A stretch of 64,000 nucleotides of DNA from Dicyema japonicum (Eukaryota > Dicyemida > Rhombozoa > Dicyemidae), in contig RDEW01000022.1 of NCBI GenBank assembly GCA_011109175.1, positions 580,273-644,272 of the forward strand. The letters run 5' to 3'. The stretch's first letter is position 1. Each line of letters starts with the position of its first letter. Made by a program: the position numbers and the translations under genes. Below the pieces are notes generated by a model that made no database searches, was not told the origin of the DNA, and saw only the letters and a list, made by a program, of their open reading frames with translations. Shown here piece after piece: positions 1-11,999 of this stretch.

Positions 1-83
1 TTTGTCCACTTTCTTTGAATCAAACTGATGTGAACTCAGTCCCTTTTTGACTGGATTTGAGGCACAAAAACAAAATGAATAAA

Positions 84-89
84 TTTATT
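84..89 (-). promoter_or_regulatory. Polyadenylation signal AATAAA of the B56 gene
   Basis: Canonical AATAAA on the minus strand about 30 nt after the B56 stop codon at 118-120. The position fits a normal 3' end and supports the short C-terminus assigned to that gene. Confidence 0.5.
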
Positions 90-117
90 AGAAAGCACAA
101 ACAATATCATAAAGTAC

Positions 118-1385
118 TCACAATTCTTAAATTTAATCAAAAATCAACTTGCCAGGTTTTTCATGAAAATATCAGGGAAAATTCCATGTAGAAAATTCAT
201 TACATCAAAGCTCATCAAACAAATAGTAAGAGACCAGTGATTATGGGCAGACTCATAAAGAACAGGGAGCAAGGAATCAAGAAATAGATCAGGGTAGCGA
301 TGAATTAAATTTAGCATCCATTCATGGCGTGGAAAAGTAAGAACCTTCTCAGCAATCTCAAATAATTCCACAAAAACCTGATGGCAAAGATCCCCATAAA
401 AAGGTACCAAGAACTCAACAAACTTATGACACAAATCAAAGCCCACAAGACTCACGTTCACAATTTGAAATAGGCGGCCAATTTCGTCAATAATCAAAAC
501 CTAAATCACCAAAACCCATCAAACTCCTTTTCTAGAACACCTCCTGGGGTAAATCTTTATCAAATACTTCAAAACCACTTCAAACAAGCCAGGGTCCTTC
601 CTCACAAACTCACAGGCACACAGCGACAACTTCAATAACACCAAGTCCAACCCGAACGTGAAAGGCGTACAAACACCTACTTTTGTGAAGCGGCAATATA
701 ATATTCTTAAGTAACTCGACATTTTTCTGTTTCAATGGGACATTAAACCCCTCAATTATGCACTGGAAGACTGTCAGGAGCTCCCGCACCCCGTTGAAGG
801 TTTCTCCGTCGTACAGGAACCTGGTTCGACTAAATTTTACCAGAGAATCATGTTCGACATGTATTTTAACAGGGAACTCCTCAGAGAGATGATCTTCGAG
901 AAGATCTTGTGCAGAATAAACTCCAAGTAACTCCGTTCCATCAAATCCTTGGAATCCAACATCAAAATGACACTCTTAGCAAGACTTTTAAAGGGCTTGG
1001 CTTTAAGGGCTGTCTCGGGTAGGGAAAGATCCAGGAAATTAAGGAAGTATTCGTAGACGAGCTGCTTTGGGAGGTACAAAACTACCTCCAGGTGAAACCA
1101 CATTGGTTCATTCGCAGTCTCAGGAAGTTCAATGTCGATTCCGTTAAAGTACTCGTATTTTGGAAGAGTTCGAAATATGTTTAACTGAATCATAGTCAGA
1201 GAGGCTGAGATGAAGTCAATCCCCATGGGAGAGGACTTATTTTGGGCGCAAAAATCGATTAGTTCCTCGAGAAGATGTCTTTTATTTGTCTTTTCCGTTA
1301 TCATGGTGTTTTTTGTAAAGTCAAAGATTACATAACATTTTTTGAGTTTAATAATGCAGTCCTGTTCATTTAGTATCTGATTCAT
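118..1385 (-). CDS. PPP2R5: PP2A regulatory subunit B56 (B') family, 6 exons
   Basis: Regulatory B56 subunit that gives protein phosphatase 2A its substrate choice. Exons on the minus strand are 1086-1385, 841-1061, 658-820, 525-629, 149-500 and 118-125. The introns are 24, 20, 28, 24 and 23 nt, all GT...AG. The spliced length is 1149 nt, exactly divisible by three, giving 382 aa. Seen: the family blocks in order, including 'CCVLFDF'-like KKCYVIFDF, 'NIFRTLP', 'LVYEYFLNFLD', 'ERSYLEFILHKI', 'GFNVPLK', 'ILPLHK', 'FVRKDPGL', and the late HEAT-repeat block ending near 'HNHW'. The first intron is in frame, so an ORF scan misses it; the family alignment demands it. A further in-frame 21-nt intron at 357-377 is possible. 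The protein is shorter at the C-terminus than human B56 (about 450-600 aa) and lacks the long charged tail. The start at 1385 is the first Met before the B56 core. No frame lesion seen. Confidence 0.9.
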
Positions 1386-1585
1386 GGCTATGGTAGATAA
1401 AAAATGATTACTTGGTTTGCAAAAATAGAATTGGAATAACCTTTACTGTTTTTGCCCACCGGGGAAGAAAATTCTATTTAAAAAATTTATTTTTTAAATG
1501 AATTTAATTTTTTAAATTATATCCAAATTAATAGAAAATCATTTTTTGTGTTCCCTAATGTATATGTAATTTACTTGTTTAGCTT

Positions 1586-2215
1586 GGAGTCATGTGGTTC
1601 ACCGGATACAACGAATGTGGAGGCGCTCAGAATGCTCTTAAAGCATCTCGAAAAAGAGCCACTAGCTGTCTTCCACCGGTGGTATATGTCGCCCCTGGTC
1701 GACGGATTACTGGTCTGGCATCAGCTTCTCGGATTCGTGATCTACACAAGTCAAAAGACCGGATCTCTGTTACACAACTAAACGTGAACGGAATTAAAGG
1801 CAAAATTATTGAACATAGAACTCTGATTGTTAAACTCAAAGTTGACATCGTGCGATCGCACTAAGAAACGTGGAGGAGGACTACTTACATTAATCAGAAA
1901 AGACTTAAACTATGAGGACCATACACTCGAAGTGATGAAACCACGGTGATATGCGGTGATTTGAATGCCAAACACTCTCTCTGACTGTTAAATCAGTCTG
2001 CAGATACAAGAGGAAATTTGCTGCTGTCGAAGTCTGGCAATCTGATAATCATCAATGACCCATCAATAAACACAGGAACACCTCAAAGGAACTCTGACAA
2101 TCCAACCTCCCAGATATCACACTCTGTTCGCCACAGCTTTCAACAACAATTAATCGGTCCGTCATCTACGACACCCGAAGTGATCATAACCCTATTCTGC
2201 TAAAAATCAAAGAGA
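1586..2215 (+). mobile_element. LINE family A, 5' part (APE endonuclease)
   Basis: Starts with the family head (GTCATGTGG...CACCGG) and continues into an apurinic-type endonuclease N-terminus ('LNVNGIKGKI') and a later 'CGDLNAK'-like motif near 1955. Frames change repeatedly and the reverse transcriptase is absent, so this is a dead copy. Loss of the 3' rather than the 5' part is unusual for target-primed retrotransposition and suggests later deletion, because family C sequence follows directly. Confidence 0.7.
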
Positions 2216-2349
2216 AATTAACAGTGGAACGAAGGAACTTGCATATACAGTCAACCCTCTCTATTTGGTGTTCACTATTAAAAAATGGTGATCGTCAAAT
2301 GATTGTGAACATAAAATATTTAAATTTTTATTTTTATATAATCATTTAA

Positions 2350-3640
2350 TCTTTATTTAACAAACAATAAAACAGTAAATATATTTATTAATCAACAACC
2401 TTCCTCGCCTGCCTGTTCGCCAGCCTCCTCAGGCAGGTTCGATTCTGGTTGCTGAAACAACTCCGAGAGCAGCTTGTCTAATTGAACCCTCTGCCCATAT
2501 GGCATCTCAGGGCTCTTCTCCTATACTCCAGTGTCAGGATATCTAAAGTCCGCTTTAATACAGTGGACAGTAGATAGGCCTGGAGCTTCCTATCTACCCC
2601 CAACTGCTTCAGATAACCCTTGTGGTACATTGTTGCAATTCCTTCCCACGTCATTACTATTGGAATAACGAGGACCTTGCAACCAAGCATCTGCCCCATC
2701 TCGTTTGCAAGAAAGTCATACTTCCTTTTTTTCTCCACCTCCACAGTCTGCAAACGGTCTTGAGACGTGATGCCAACCTCTATGATAAGGACTTGGCCAG
2801 ACTCCTTATCGTGTACCACAATGTCCGGTTTATTGTGCTTGACTAGCACCGAGGTACGGATAACACTGTCTACCTTAATTTGGACCCTGGTGTTCTCTAC
2901 TACAGATTGCACCTTATGAGTCCGCAACTTTCTGGTGTGGCGAATACCATACTTATTGCATAGTAGAAGATGAAGACTCCTTACTACCTCGTTATGCCTC
3001 CACACATAGTCGTGGCAGAGCATGGATCCACATCGAGTGGCTAAATGATCAACCGACATGCTCCTTGACTTACAGTGGGGACATGTATTTGTTGATCGAC
3101 CCCAAAAAATATTGCGGTCTTGCATATACGTGTACAACGCCTCCGATCGAGGTGAGTTGTCACCGTATTTTAGCCATATTGTCGACGACTTAAGGTCGAC
3201 ATGTGGGTTGTCCAATGCTCTGAAGAGGACCTTATGAAGGCTTTTTAAGTTGATCTTTTCCATCAAATTATTATATTGTAATTCGATCAACGCCTTCACA
3301 TTTACTAGCCCACCATCATCAACACCATACTTAGCAGACAAAAAAGGTCTGATAGTGCCTAGGTGGGTTGCCCGTGTTTTCTCGGTCGTTATTATGGCGT
3401 GCTTCCTAGCAGACACACTTGACCCAGCTATCAGGGTGTCGTGCATTCGCATTAGGATACGCTCACTTAGTTGGACTACTCCACACAGTCCACGGCCGAA
3501 TTTATCACGGGGTAAATATAGTCCTCTCTTATTGGCTGCCAGCACATGGACATGATTCTCTCTAAGTACTCCACGGATCATAACATCATCCATCATACTC
3601 CTTGGGCTTAAACCCACAACACCTATGTAGTAGTTTAGCA
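2350..3640 (-). mobile_element. LINE family C, C-terminal zinc knuckle and restriction-like endonuclease
   Basis: A continuous 379-codon open frame at 2478-3617 carries the C-terminal part of a site-specific type non-LTR retrotransposon (R4/Dong/NeSL-like). Seen in order: 'RGLYLPRDKFGRGL' near residue 30, a CCHC knuckle beginning 'CPHCKSRSMSVDH' near residue 184, and a PD-(D/E)xK nuclease core with 'KPDIVVHDKESG' followed by 'VLIIEVGIT'. The reverse transcriptase is missing upstream, so this is a 5'-truncated copy. The intact endonuclease frame makes it the youngest-looking coding remnant of the family here. The 3' end lies near 2350-2400 in AT-rich sequence. Confidence 0.85.
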
Positions 3641-3759
3641 GCGAACAGCATACTCATTAATGCTAGGAACAAATTCCTTGCATTTTGAGACGTCTTACAA
3701 ATAACGCTGCTCTTATTTTATATAATAATAAATATTATATTATTTTAAGAACACCCCAC

Positions 3760-4305
3760 TTATTTAACAAACACAATAAAGTTAATATATTTAATCAACA
3801 ACCTTCCTCGCCTGCCTGTTCGCCAGCCTCCTCAGGCAGTTCGATTCTGGTTGCTGAAACAACTCCGAGAGCGCTTTGTCTAATTGACCCTCTGCCCATA
3901 TGGCATCTCAGGGCTCTGCCTCCTATACTCCAGTGTCAGGCTCTCTAGGGTCCGCTTTAACACAGTGGACTGTAGATAGGCCTGGAGCTTCCTATCTACC
4001 CCCAACTGCTTCAGATAACCCTTGTGGTACTTTGTTGCAATTCCTTCCCACGTCATTACTATAGGAATAACGAGGACCTTGCAACAAGCATCTGCCCCAT
4101 CTCGTTTGCAAGAAAGTCATACTTCCTTTTTTCTCCACCTCCACAGTCTGCAAACGGTCTTGAGACGTGATGCCAACCTCTATGATAAGGACTTGGCCAG
4201 ACTCCTTATCGTGTACCACAATTTCCGGTTTATTGTGCTTGACTAGCACCGAGGTACGGATAACACTGTCTACCTTAATTTGGACCCTGGTGTTCTCTAC
4301 TATAT
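3760..4305 (-). mobile_element. Second, shorter copy of LINE family C
   Basis: Repeats about 530 bp of the neighbouring copy at 2375-2935 in the same orientation, with a few substitutions and small gaps. It is 5'-truncated just after 'ENTRVQIKVDS' and contains the nuclease motif 'PEIVVHDKESG'. The 5' truncation and the shared 3' end identify it as an independent insertion of the same family, not a segmental duplication of the whole neighbour. Confidence 0.8.
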
Positions 4306-4339
4306 ATATTTTTTTTATAAAATATTTTTTTAACAATTA

Positions 4340-5155
4340 AACAAATGTCATGATGTGGACTTCGTCTCGCAAAATGGGGAGGCCCTATTGGGATTACTCG
4401 AGACGGCACCAAGAGTATTCGAAAAATGGTCACTAAATATCAACAAAGACAAAACAGAGCTGACAACTTTGATGAGGAAGGAATCTATTCTGGAAGAGCA
4501 TTGGCGAAAGGTTAAAAAGCTGGATCCCTGCTTGGAGATAAAGAAGACATCATTGCACGGAAGATTAAAGCAAATACGGCCTTATACAACTTGAGAAGAA
4601 ATTGGTTTCTAAGAAAGAAGGGCTTGAATCGAGAGATCAAAATTCGACTATACAATTCGTTAGTCAAACCAATACTCCTATATAATGCAAGTTCTTGGTC
4701 ATTAACCCTAAATGACATTGAAAAACTAAACTCCTTCCATCGGAGACAACTACGAAAGATTCATTCGTGCTGGGACCGTATGATAACAAGAAGTCAAGAA
4801 CTATACTCTACTACGTCTTCTAAACCGATTTCACTAGACATCATGGAATTTCATTGGAGCCTATTTGGACACATCCTACAGGGAAATATCGAAACTCCAG
4901 CTAATGTTGCCATGGAGAATACTTTCAAACCGAGGACGTCCGAGAGCATCACTGGCCACGACACTGAATGAAGACCTGAAGAGAATAGGATTATCTCTAA
5001 CTACGGGAGATGACCTGGACTACTTGAGGGATTTGGCTCAGGATCGTGGAAAGTGGAGAAAATTAACTAAAAAAATTAATGTTTGGTACTGCACTGGTTT
5101 TGTCATATCCAATGGCAAGACGTTGTGCTTTATAATAATAATAATAAACAAATGT
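4340..5155 (+). mobile_element. LINE family B (RTE-like), 3' end with AAT tail
   Basis: Late reverse-transcriptase and C-terminal region: 'LNINKDKTEL' near 4430, then 'RRNWFLRKKGLN', 'FHRRQLRKIHSCW' and 'LDIMEFHWSLFGHIL', typical of the end of RTE-like animal LINEs. It closes with 'DLDYLRDLAQDRGKWRKL' and a short (AAT)n run at about 5131-5150. There are several frame changes, so it is not functional. Confidence 0.75.
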
Positions 5156-5339
5156 CAGTTGAGGAAGCCTGCTGCGTGGAACCCTTCTCGTTGATATAAA
5201 ATTATTTAAAATGAATAAATTACACGTTTTACAATAGTTTACATGGTACAAAATCGAAACGCCTATCATTTTTAAAAAGAAGGAAATCATAGAATTTTTC
5301 ATAAACATGGAGATTACACACAGCGTGATTTATCTTTTA

Positions 5340-5840
5340 TGTGCACACTTGATTGAATTTTAAACTAATGATGCCATTGTAGATCACGAAAGTTACAGAA
5401 AAGTTGAAGAAACTCACTCTATTGAATTGCCTGATAATCATAAATCAAACTTGGCTTGAAATATCAGAATTGACAATTACAAATTATTTCAAGAAATTTT
5501 TTGAAAATCCGTTAATACAGAACCTGACAGAAATAAAAGAAAAAGATGATGAAAATTTTATGATTCATGAGAATAATCAAATTGATGATGAAAACTTCAT
5601 ACATAACTTTTTGAGAAAACTAAAACAGCATGGCGAAGTTGAAGAGAAAGATGAAAAAATTCATGTTCCGACACTACATGAAGTTAATGAATAACCAAGG
5701 CGCTCGAATTATGGTTTCTTGAGAATGATTATGAAAGAAGAGAAAAAGTTTACGAAATTATCATCTAATCATTCACAAAAAATATCCGATTACATGAAAA
5801 AATTCTTTGTTCTATTTTTTTGTTCTCTATTGAAGATTAG
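5340..5840 (+). mobile_element. Tigger/pogo DNA transposon, C-terminal fragment
   Basis: The frame at 5404-5694 shows the C-terminal layout of pogo/Tigger transposases: a helix with 'NQTWLEISELTITNYFKKFF' followed by an acidic tail rich in Glu, Asp and Asn. The catalytic DDE core is not present here; a DDE fragment of the same superfamily lies at 57480-57830. Assigned from the pattern alone, with no terminal inverted repeats located. Confidence 0.55.
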
Positions 5841-5879
5841 TGAACATCGTGTTTTTACGTGGACATTTTGTTTCATAGA

Positions 5880-7250
5880 GAGGGTTGACTGTATATATAC
5901 AATCTTGCAAATTGGCAATTACTCCGATCACTTACGGATCAACATTTGGCTAATATGTAGCTGGAAAAACTTTACCTCCCTTGATATGGCGGTTGCTTAC
6001 GGAAGATCTATGGCTGTCCTAAAAGATATGCAGTCTACACGAGTGAGTACGGAAGGCTCTGGTCAAGGAAAGGAACTGTCTCAAAAAGCAAGGATTCGTT
6101 CCTCCGAAGCAAGGATCCGTCTAAAAGTGCTGAACGAGGAAATAAAAGCCAAAAAATTCAAAATCAGAGAGCAAAATGGAAGATCCTTACGTCATTAAGT
6201 CGTAACCGGTCAACGTCTGAAGTCTGGAAAACTATTCGAAATATCTCGAAGGTGGATGAGAGGACACCCAGAAATGACGAATTCATCCAAAAGGACCTAA
6301 ACACCTTAATAAAATACTACGCGAAAATCTCTCACAAAAACCATGAGGACTGACCACCCAAACCGCCGCTAAGAAAACCGAAGCCGCAAGAAAGAAGAGG
6401 GACAATTAACTTATTTCATTGAAAAGGAGGTAATGGCATCCTAAGCCAAACACAAGTAACACATTCACATGGCCCAAACGGAATTCCATAATCCTCCTGA
6501 AACACCTAGGCAATGAGGGAATCGGTACCTTGACCAAAATCTACAACTGGTCGATTAACTATAACTCAATCCCAACGATGTTGAAACTTGCGAACATCCG
6601 CCCAGTATTGAAGTCTGGAAAACCGAAAGAAGACCCAGCTTTCTTCAGGCCTATTTCTCTCTTGTTCTCCATGTCAAAAATTCTGGAAAAGCTCATTCTC
6701 CCAAAAATCACTGAGAGGACCCCCGATAAACCGTTCCAGGATGGTTTCAAAAAGGATCGGTCCACAACAAATTTCCTCAGCTCCCTGACTAACTTTATTC
6801 GATCTGGATTTCTGTGTAAGCCAAGACACCAGAAAACCGTGTTATGTTTACTGGACATCCACAAAGCTTTGGACTCTGTGCTGAGAAAAAATCTAACATG
6901 AAAAATCTACCAATCAGATATCCCCAATAACCTCAAACTCTGGCTTACTAACTTCCTTAGCGGACGGAGAGGAAGAGTGTGCATTGGAAACATTTGTTCT
7001 GTCTCCCGTTTATTCCCAAATGGAGTACCTCAGGGTTCGTCGCTATCACCATTCTTATTCAACTTATTTACGGCTGACATCCCGACGGCGAATGGAGAAG
7101 ACGACCTGTCTCTGGCTTATGGAGACGACATCGTCTTAGCTTCACGGGATCAGAACATCCAAACAGCGACGGGAAGAATACAACAACACCTCGATCGACT
7201 ATTCGAGTGGTTTAATGAAAATCGGATGTCAATCTCTGTACAACTGTTAG
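5880..7250 (+). mobile_element. LINE family A, endonuclease-RT linker and reverse transcriptase
   Basis: Contains 'FRPISLLFSMSKILEKL' (RT motif 1-2 region, near 6650), 'DRSTTNFLSSLTNF', 'GVPQGSSLSPFLFNL' (near 7025) and the catalytic box 'LAYGDDIVLAS' (near 7115; YADD altered to YGDD). Numerous stops and frameshifts. It breaks off at about 7250, where family B begins in the same orientation. Confidence 0.85.
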
Positions 7251-7284
7251 GAAAAATGTTTAAAAAGCAGAAAATACACGAGAA

Positions 7285-9540
7285 TATGCTTGCCCTAAAG
7301 CTTTTTTACGTTCAATGCTAGAGGAATATCTAAGCCTCAGTCAAGAAATAGTGATGACCTAAAATGATATAACGATTCAATTGGCTGTGTACAAGAAACA
7401 AAAATTACTTATTTTTCTCGATGAAAGCCATGGAAAATATTGACTAATATGCTTACCCAGTGACTCAAAACACCATGGTTTTGGATTCGTCATTCACAGA
7501 AAACTATCTTCATTTGGCGGGTGAATGACAGGATCTGGTAATACAGATCCGTCTGAACAACCAATGTTCCCCTAAAAATACACTAACAATTATAAATGTA
7601 TATGCGCCACACTGTGGAAAAGTGGCAAAAAACCCGACCGAACTGGATGAATTCTACTCAGCATTATCAAAGACGTATAATGAATATGAGTCGTCCTCAC
7701 TTGTATTCATTGCTGGCGATCTAAATGCGAAAATTGGAACAAAAAAGAACTCAGAAATACATTTATGAAAAGACACGGATTTGGGAAAAGAAACTTGCTT
7801 GGGACCATACTTAGCCATTTCTGCACGACAAACAAATTGTTCTTGTGCAACACTGCATTCTCTCATCGTGCATGTCACACAAGCATTTGGATGGGCGAAC
7901 GAAGAAACCCAGATGGAGAACTAGTCCCTATATAACTAAATTGATTACATTATATGCCGGATTAACGACAAACGCTCTCTTATAAACGCAGGGTCATACA
8001 AAGGTTCAACAACTGTCACAGAATGGTTACTGTCACCTGGCAAAACATTGTATCAAAAATAAGAAACATAACATTACAAACAGTCATATTGAGAATACAA
8101 GAAATGGACACGCAACGGAAAAACTGATCTCTTATCCAGATACAGTCAAAAATTACCCAAAATGCATCTGCTCTTATCTGAAGGACCTAACAGTTGGAAT
8201 TTCGTGGGTTTGCACAAAGAATATAATAAACGAAGCTGCAAGCCAGTACCTCAGAACGCGGGGGATGATCAGTATGGGTCGGACGATACATCAGAACTAC
8301 CAAAGGAGTTAAAAGAAATCCATAAAAAAAAGTAAACGAAAAAGACTATAACAAGAGAAAAGCCCTTCAGGAGCAGAGGGAATAAATCCGTAGAAAAATC
8401 AGGAGACTGAACAAGACACTCCACCAATAAGAACTGCTTCGCAAAATCAATGAAGTAACCAAACTAAAAGATAATTCACAAATGTATATGGCCGCTCGTT
8501 TACTACGTCACACAAACCGGAAGGAACAAATAATCATCAAAGACAAAAATGGCAAGACAATAGTGAATACTGAAGAGCAAGCGGAGGCATTTGCAACACG
8601 TTCTGAGAAATTTTTCAATGTGACTATAGCAATCTCCCCATTCAACGGAAAGCCAAGACCCTTGAAAGATTCAATTGACAATTTAGGAAGTAAAAACAGC
8701 ATGTCAAAAACTAAAAAATAACATAAGCCCCGGACTAGATACGATAAACCCAAAATTACTGAAATACGGCCCTGACCCCTTTTTTGAAAAATCGCTACAC
8801 TACTAAATGAAATGTTTTCAACTAACTCAACTTTACTCCTGGGTACGGGATTACTAATACTTATACAAAAACCCAAAGGACCGGTTGAAAACTTACGACC
8901 GATTATATTATCAATTTCTCTACGGAAAGTCCCAGCTAACATTGTTTTGGAACGGATAAAAGGACCCGCCTATGAATACCTACCCGAAAGTCAAAGTGGG
9001 TTCAGAAAAGGAAGATCAACAGCTGATGCAGTCTGGAGTCACAGATGGAGATGTGCAAGACATCAAAGATATTGCAATACCACCTCACATTCTGGAATAG
9101 ATCTATCAAAAGTCTTTGACGCGGTTAACAGGAACAAATTGATGACATTGCTGGAAGGGTTTCTTGACGAATCGAGTCTATGAATGATCCAAATCCTTCT
9201 ATCTAACACCGAGCTCCTTGTGAGAGTTGGAAACACCTACTCAAGAAAATTTGAAGCAAACACAGGCACTCTTCAAGGAGACTCCCTCTCCGTTACTATT
9301 CACAATATACTTGGAGGCCGCAATGAGGGAACTGAAACCATTATATTCAAGGAAAAATAGAAGAAGTGATTTATGCTGATGATTTGGAGACACTAATTAA
9401 AAAAAACAAAAAAAGACACCAATGCCAAGAAGGAAGTGCTCGCCTGCAGCGAACTTGTGTAGGCTCAAGGGATCAACACCGAGCAAAGATGAGAGCCATG
9501 ATTCAATTCGTCGGGGTCACTTAGTTAGTTTTCTCGGTTT
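7285..9540 (+). mobile_element. LINE family B (RTE-like), long decayed copy
   Basis: Begins with an APE endonuclease start ('LFTFNARG'-like near 7305), then 'INVYAPHCGKV', 'FIAGDLNAKIG' near 7715, and 'IDYIICRINDKRSLINAGSY' near 7950. The RT part includes 'ENLRPIILSISLRKV' (near 8890), 'SQSGFRKGRSTADAVW' and 'GTLQGDSLSVT' (near 9270). Domain order is complete, but stops, frameshifts and a compressed C-terminus show it is inactive. It is the most complete copy of its family in the window. Confidence 0.8.
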
Positions 9541-9544
9541 AACA

Positions 9545-9870
9545 GTGGTCTTTAGAATTAATTTTTTTTAATTTTAAACAATTAAAAATTATTATCAAAA
9601 ACACAAAAATCAATCAAAAATGATTCCCGCCGATATAATCGACGTTGCGTTGCCTCTCACAATACCAACAGAGATTAACTGGAAAAGCTACCGAGTCTCA
9701 CATGCGTCGTGGCTCTTTAGTGTTGCTAGGCGTCCCAGTTTCTTTAGGAAACGAAACAATTTCCCGCTTATTCATCATGTCTTTTTTTAAATATAAGTTT
9801 TTTTTCCGATTGAAGAAACAAGGCAGTAGTCTCCTTACTTTATAAAGGAAAAACATTAAATACATGAACA
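9545..9870. other. Gene-poor interval with a short unassigned ORF
   Basis: AT-rich sequence with one 57-codon frame starting with ATG at 9620 that resembles nothing I recognise. It may be a leftover 5' exon or a LINE leader. No further structure seen. Confidence 0.2.
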
Positions 9871-9879
9871 TCTCTTAGG

Positions 9880-10240
9880 AAGTGAAAAGCCTCTTGACGA
9901 TGATGTCAATGAAATCATCATTATTTCACTTACATCAAAGGGAAAAATCTTCATTATAAACATCCGTACCTCTCACCTAGTTCCTCTCCGAAATGCTATG
10001 TAATGCCTGACATATCTACTCTGCTTATTTTGAATGACGTGGTCATCGGGAGTGACATGAACGCTAAGCACCCCTTAGGAGAGGGAAATTTCTGATAACG
10101 TAAAGCTGTTCCTTGACGGTCATAAATGATCCGTCGAAAAATGCAAGAACTCCCTACAAAGTGACTACCAAATAACTGTGTTCTCTCCCGCCCTGTCTGC
10201 GATTTCGTCATGGAGCTTATCATATAACTAGGGCGATTTT
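9880..10240 (+). mobile_element. LINE family A endonuclease fragment
   Basis: Carries 'IIISLTSKGKIFIINI', a 'GSDMNAKHPL'-like catalytic segment near 10050 and 'SAISSWSLSYN' near 10205, which align with the same blocks of the copy at 50110-51410. Truncated on both sides. Confidence 0.65.
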
Positions 10241-10309
10241 TTTAACATAAAAAATAAAAAATTTAACCTAAAAAATTATCTTTATTAACCTAAAAATTAA
10301 AAAAAATTT

Positions 10310-10640
10310 AACTTTATGACTAAACAAAAAAAAACATTTATGTATTCTTTAATAAATTTGTTGTCATTTCCAAATTCCAACGATTCTAAACCATCATATG
10401 CTTGTTCAAATGTGAAGCGTGTACTTTCAAATTTCGTAATAATATCTGCAATAGCGACATTATTCGGAAACCTGGAATCTTCGAATAGCTTCGGATAAAT
10501 TCACATAGACTGCTAACTAACATGTGGTTTCTGAGACTTTCTTTTGCTGTTCGAACTAGATATCCATCATCCGCGAATGATTCGAAAATATTTTGAACTC
10601 CGATCAGATTTTCTGAATAGTATGTAGAGGCCATCTTGCA
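10310..10640 (-). mobile_element. hAT transposase fragment, CGBP1-like type
   Basis: Minus-strand frames contain 'NIFESFADDGYL', 'SLCEFIRSYSK' and, in a neighbouring frame, 'ITKFESTRFTFEQAYDGLES'. This resembles the helical region of CGG-binding-protein-like hAT transposases, also seen at 20910-22310. The downstream flank (10228-10315) holds several TTAACCTAAAAA-type motifs, like the flanks of the larger copy. Confidence 0.45.
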
Positions 10641-10859
10641 CACGAGGTGGAATGGCGATGTTTCTGTCTTTGAATATTAGTTTTCTTTTATTGTTCTTGT
10701 TAATTGCTGCTTGTACAGTAACAGGACAATAGTTCGCTTTACATATAACTCTAGCAGCGACTACAACCCCATTATTTTGATGATCAAGATAAAAAAAGAG
10801 ATTTTCCACTTGTGAGAAGGAGAAATAGCAATTCAACTACAAACGTGCCTGCAAATTTT

Positions 10860-11935
10860 AATGCGTATTTACTGACAATCTCCTGCTTAATCTTTGCTTA
10901 GATGGTTGCACTTCCCTAGACAGAGTAGTCGCTTATGTCGACAGCACTATCATTGGGTTCCCATTCAAAATGGCTTCCATTCATAACGGCCTCCAATTAA
11001 TTTTTTCAGGTATTAGATAAGTTCATCAATAAAAATCACAAGATATTTTCCAATGTGTTTGACATCTTTAGGTAAAAAAGTCATCTTTTTTAAATCCTAT
11101 AAAAATTGATTTTAAGGGGTCTTATGGGTAAATGGAACATCTTACCAAAATCCTCGACATCTTTAGGTAAAAAATTCATCTTTTTTAAATCTTATAAAAA
11201 TTGATTTTAACGGATCCTATGTGTAAGTGGAACATTATACTAGGGTCCTCGACATCTTTAGGTAAAAAAGTCATCTTTTTTTAATATTTTTATATAACTT
11301 TAGAATGAAAAATTTATTTTCAAATGGAAAAAAAGAAAATAATTATAAATGTTAATAGAATACATATTCTACTAAATTGAATATATATTCTGTCGGATCC
11401 ATATTAAGTAGTTCTTCAACAAATCTCAATATATTCTTAGATAAAGCGATATATTTAGTTATTCTAAGAATTTTTTCTCCATTTTGTAATCTTAAGAATT
11501 TTATCATTATGCCTTTTCATAAGATTAAAAAAAGATGACTATTTACCTAAAGATGTCGAGGACCTTGGCAAAATATTCCACTTACCCATAAGACCCCTTA
11601 AAATCAATTTTTATAAAATAAAAAAATATGACTTTTTTACCTAAAGATGTCGAGACCTTGGTAAAATACCACTTAAAATCAATTTTTATAAGATTTAAAA
11701 AGATGACTTTTTTTACCTAAAAATGTCGTTTCGCTAAAATCTCGTGATGCTTATTGATGAACTTATCCAAAACCTGAAAAATTAATTGTAGGCAATTTTG
11801 AATGGACACGCTATCATTGATGCAAGACCAATGCGTTGGAACCCGGGAAGAACACCGAGCAAGAATGAGATGGCTACTCGAGGAATCACCTGACGGCTAT
11901 GTAGTTATTTAATTTGTCGGTGATTTTTGGTTTTT
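10860..11935 (+). mobile_element. LINE family A fragment split by a foldback element
   Basis: The left part (10860-10955) ends with 'RVVAYVDSTII' and the right part (11811-11935) resumes with 'DARPMRW' and a 3' end like other family A copies. The same junction is uninterrupted at 23000-23040 ('AYVNRTILDARSV', minus strand), which proves the two halves belong together and that the material between them is an insertion. Confidence 0.75.
10956..11810. mobile_element. Foldback DNA transposon (Mutator-like MITE) with 9-bp target duplication
   Basis: An 855-bp non-coding element. Terminal inverted repeats exceed 60 bp: the left end with CCATTCAAAATGGC and CAATTAATTTTTTCAGG is mirrored at the right end. 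The left arm carries an extra 16-bp segment. Inside, three tandem copies of a roughly 90-bp unit (11060-11285, containing GACATCTTTAGGTAAAAAAG) face two to three inverted copies (11540-11740) across an AT-rich centre. Direct repeats CTATCATTG at 10947-10955 and 11811-11819 flank it. The 9-bp duplication and long inverted repeats are typical of Mutator-like elements. No transposase, hence non-autonomous. Confidence 0.85.
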
Positions 11936-11999
11936 AATAATTTAATAACCAGTTTATTTTACAAAAGTAATGTTAATAATTTAGTTAGAAGTATTTCCT

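Noticed and set aside
3250-3555. 101-codon plus-strand frame
   Set aside because: Antisense shadow of the intact family C endonuclease frame at 2478-3617.
11041-11740. CRISPR-like or satellite array
   Set aside because: The units are mirrored around a centre, lie within terminal inverted repeats and have a 9-bp target duplication; there are no regular unique spacers.
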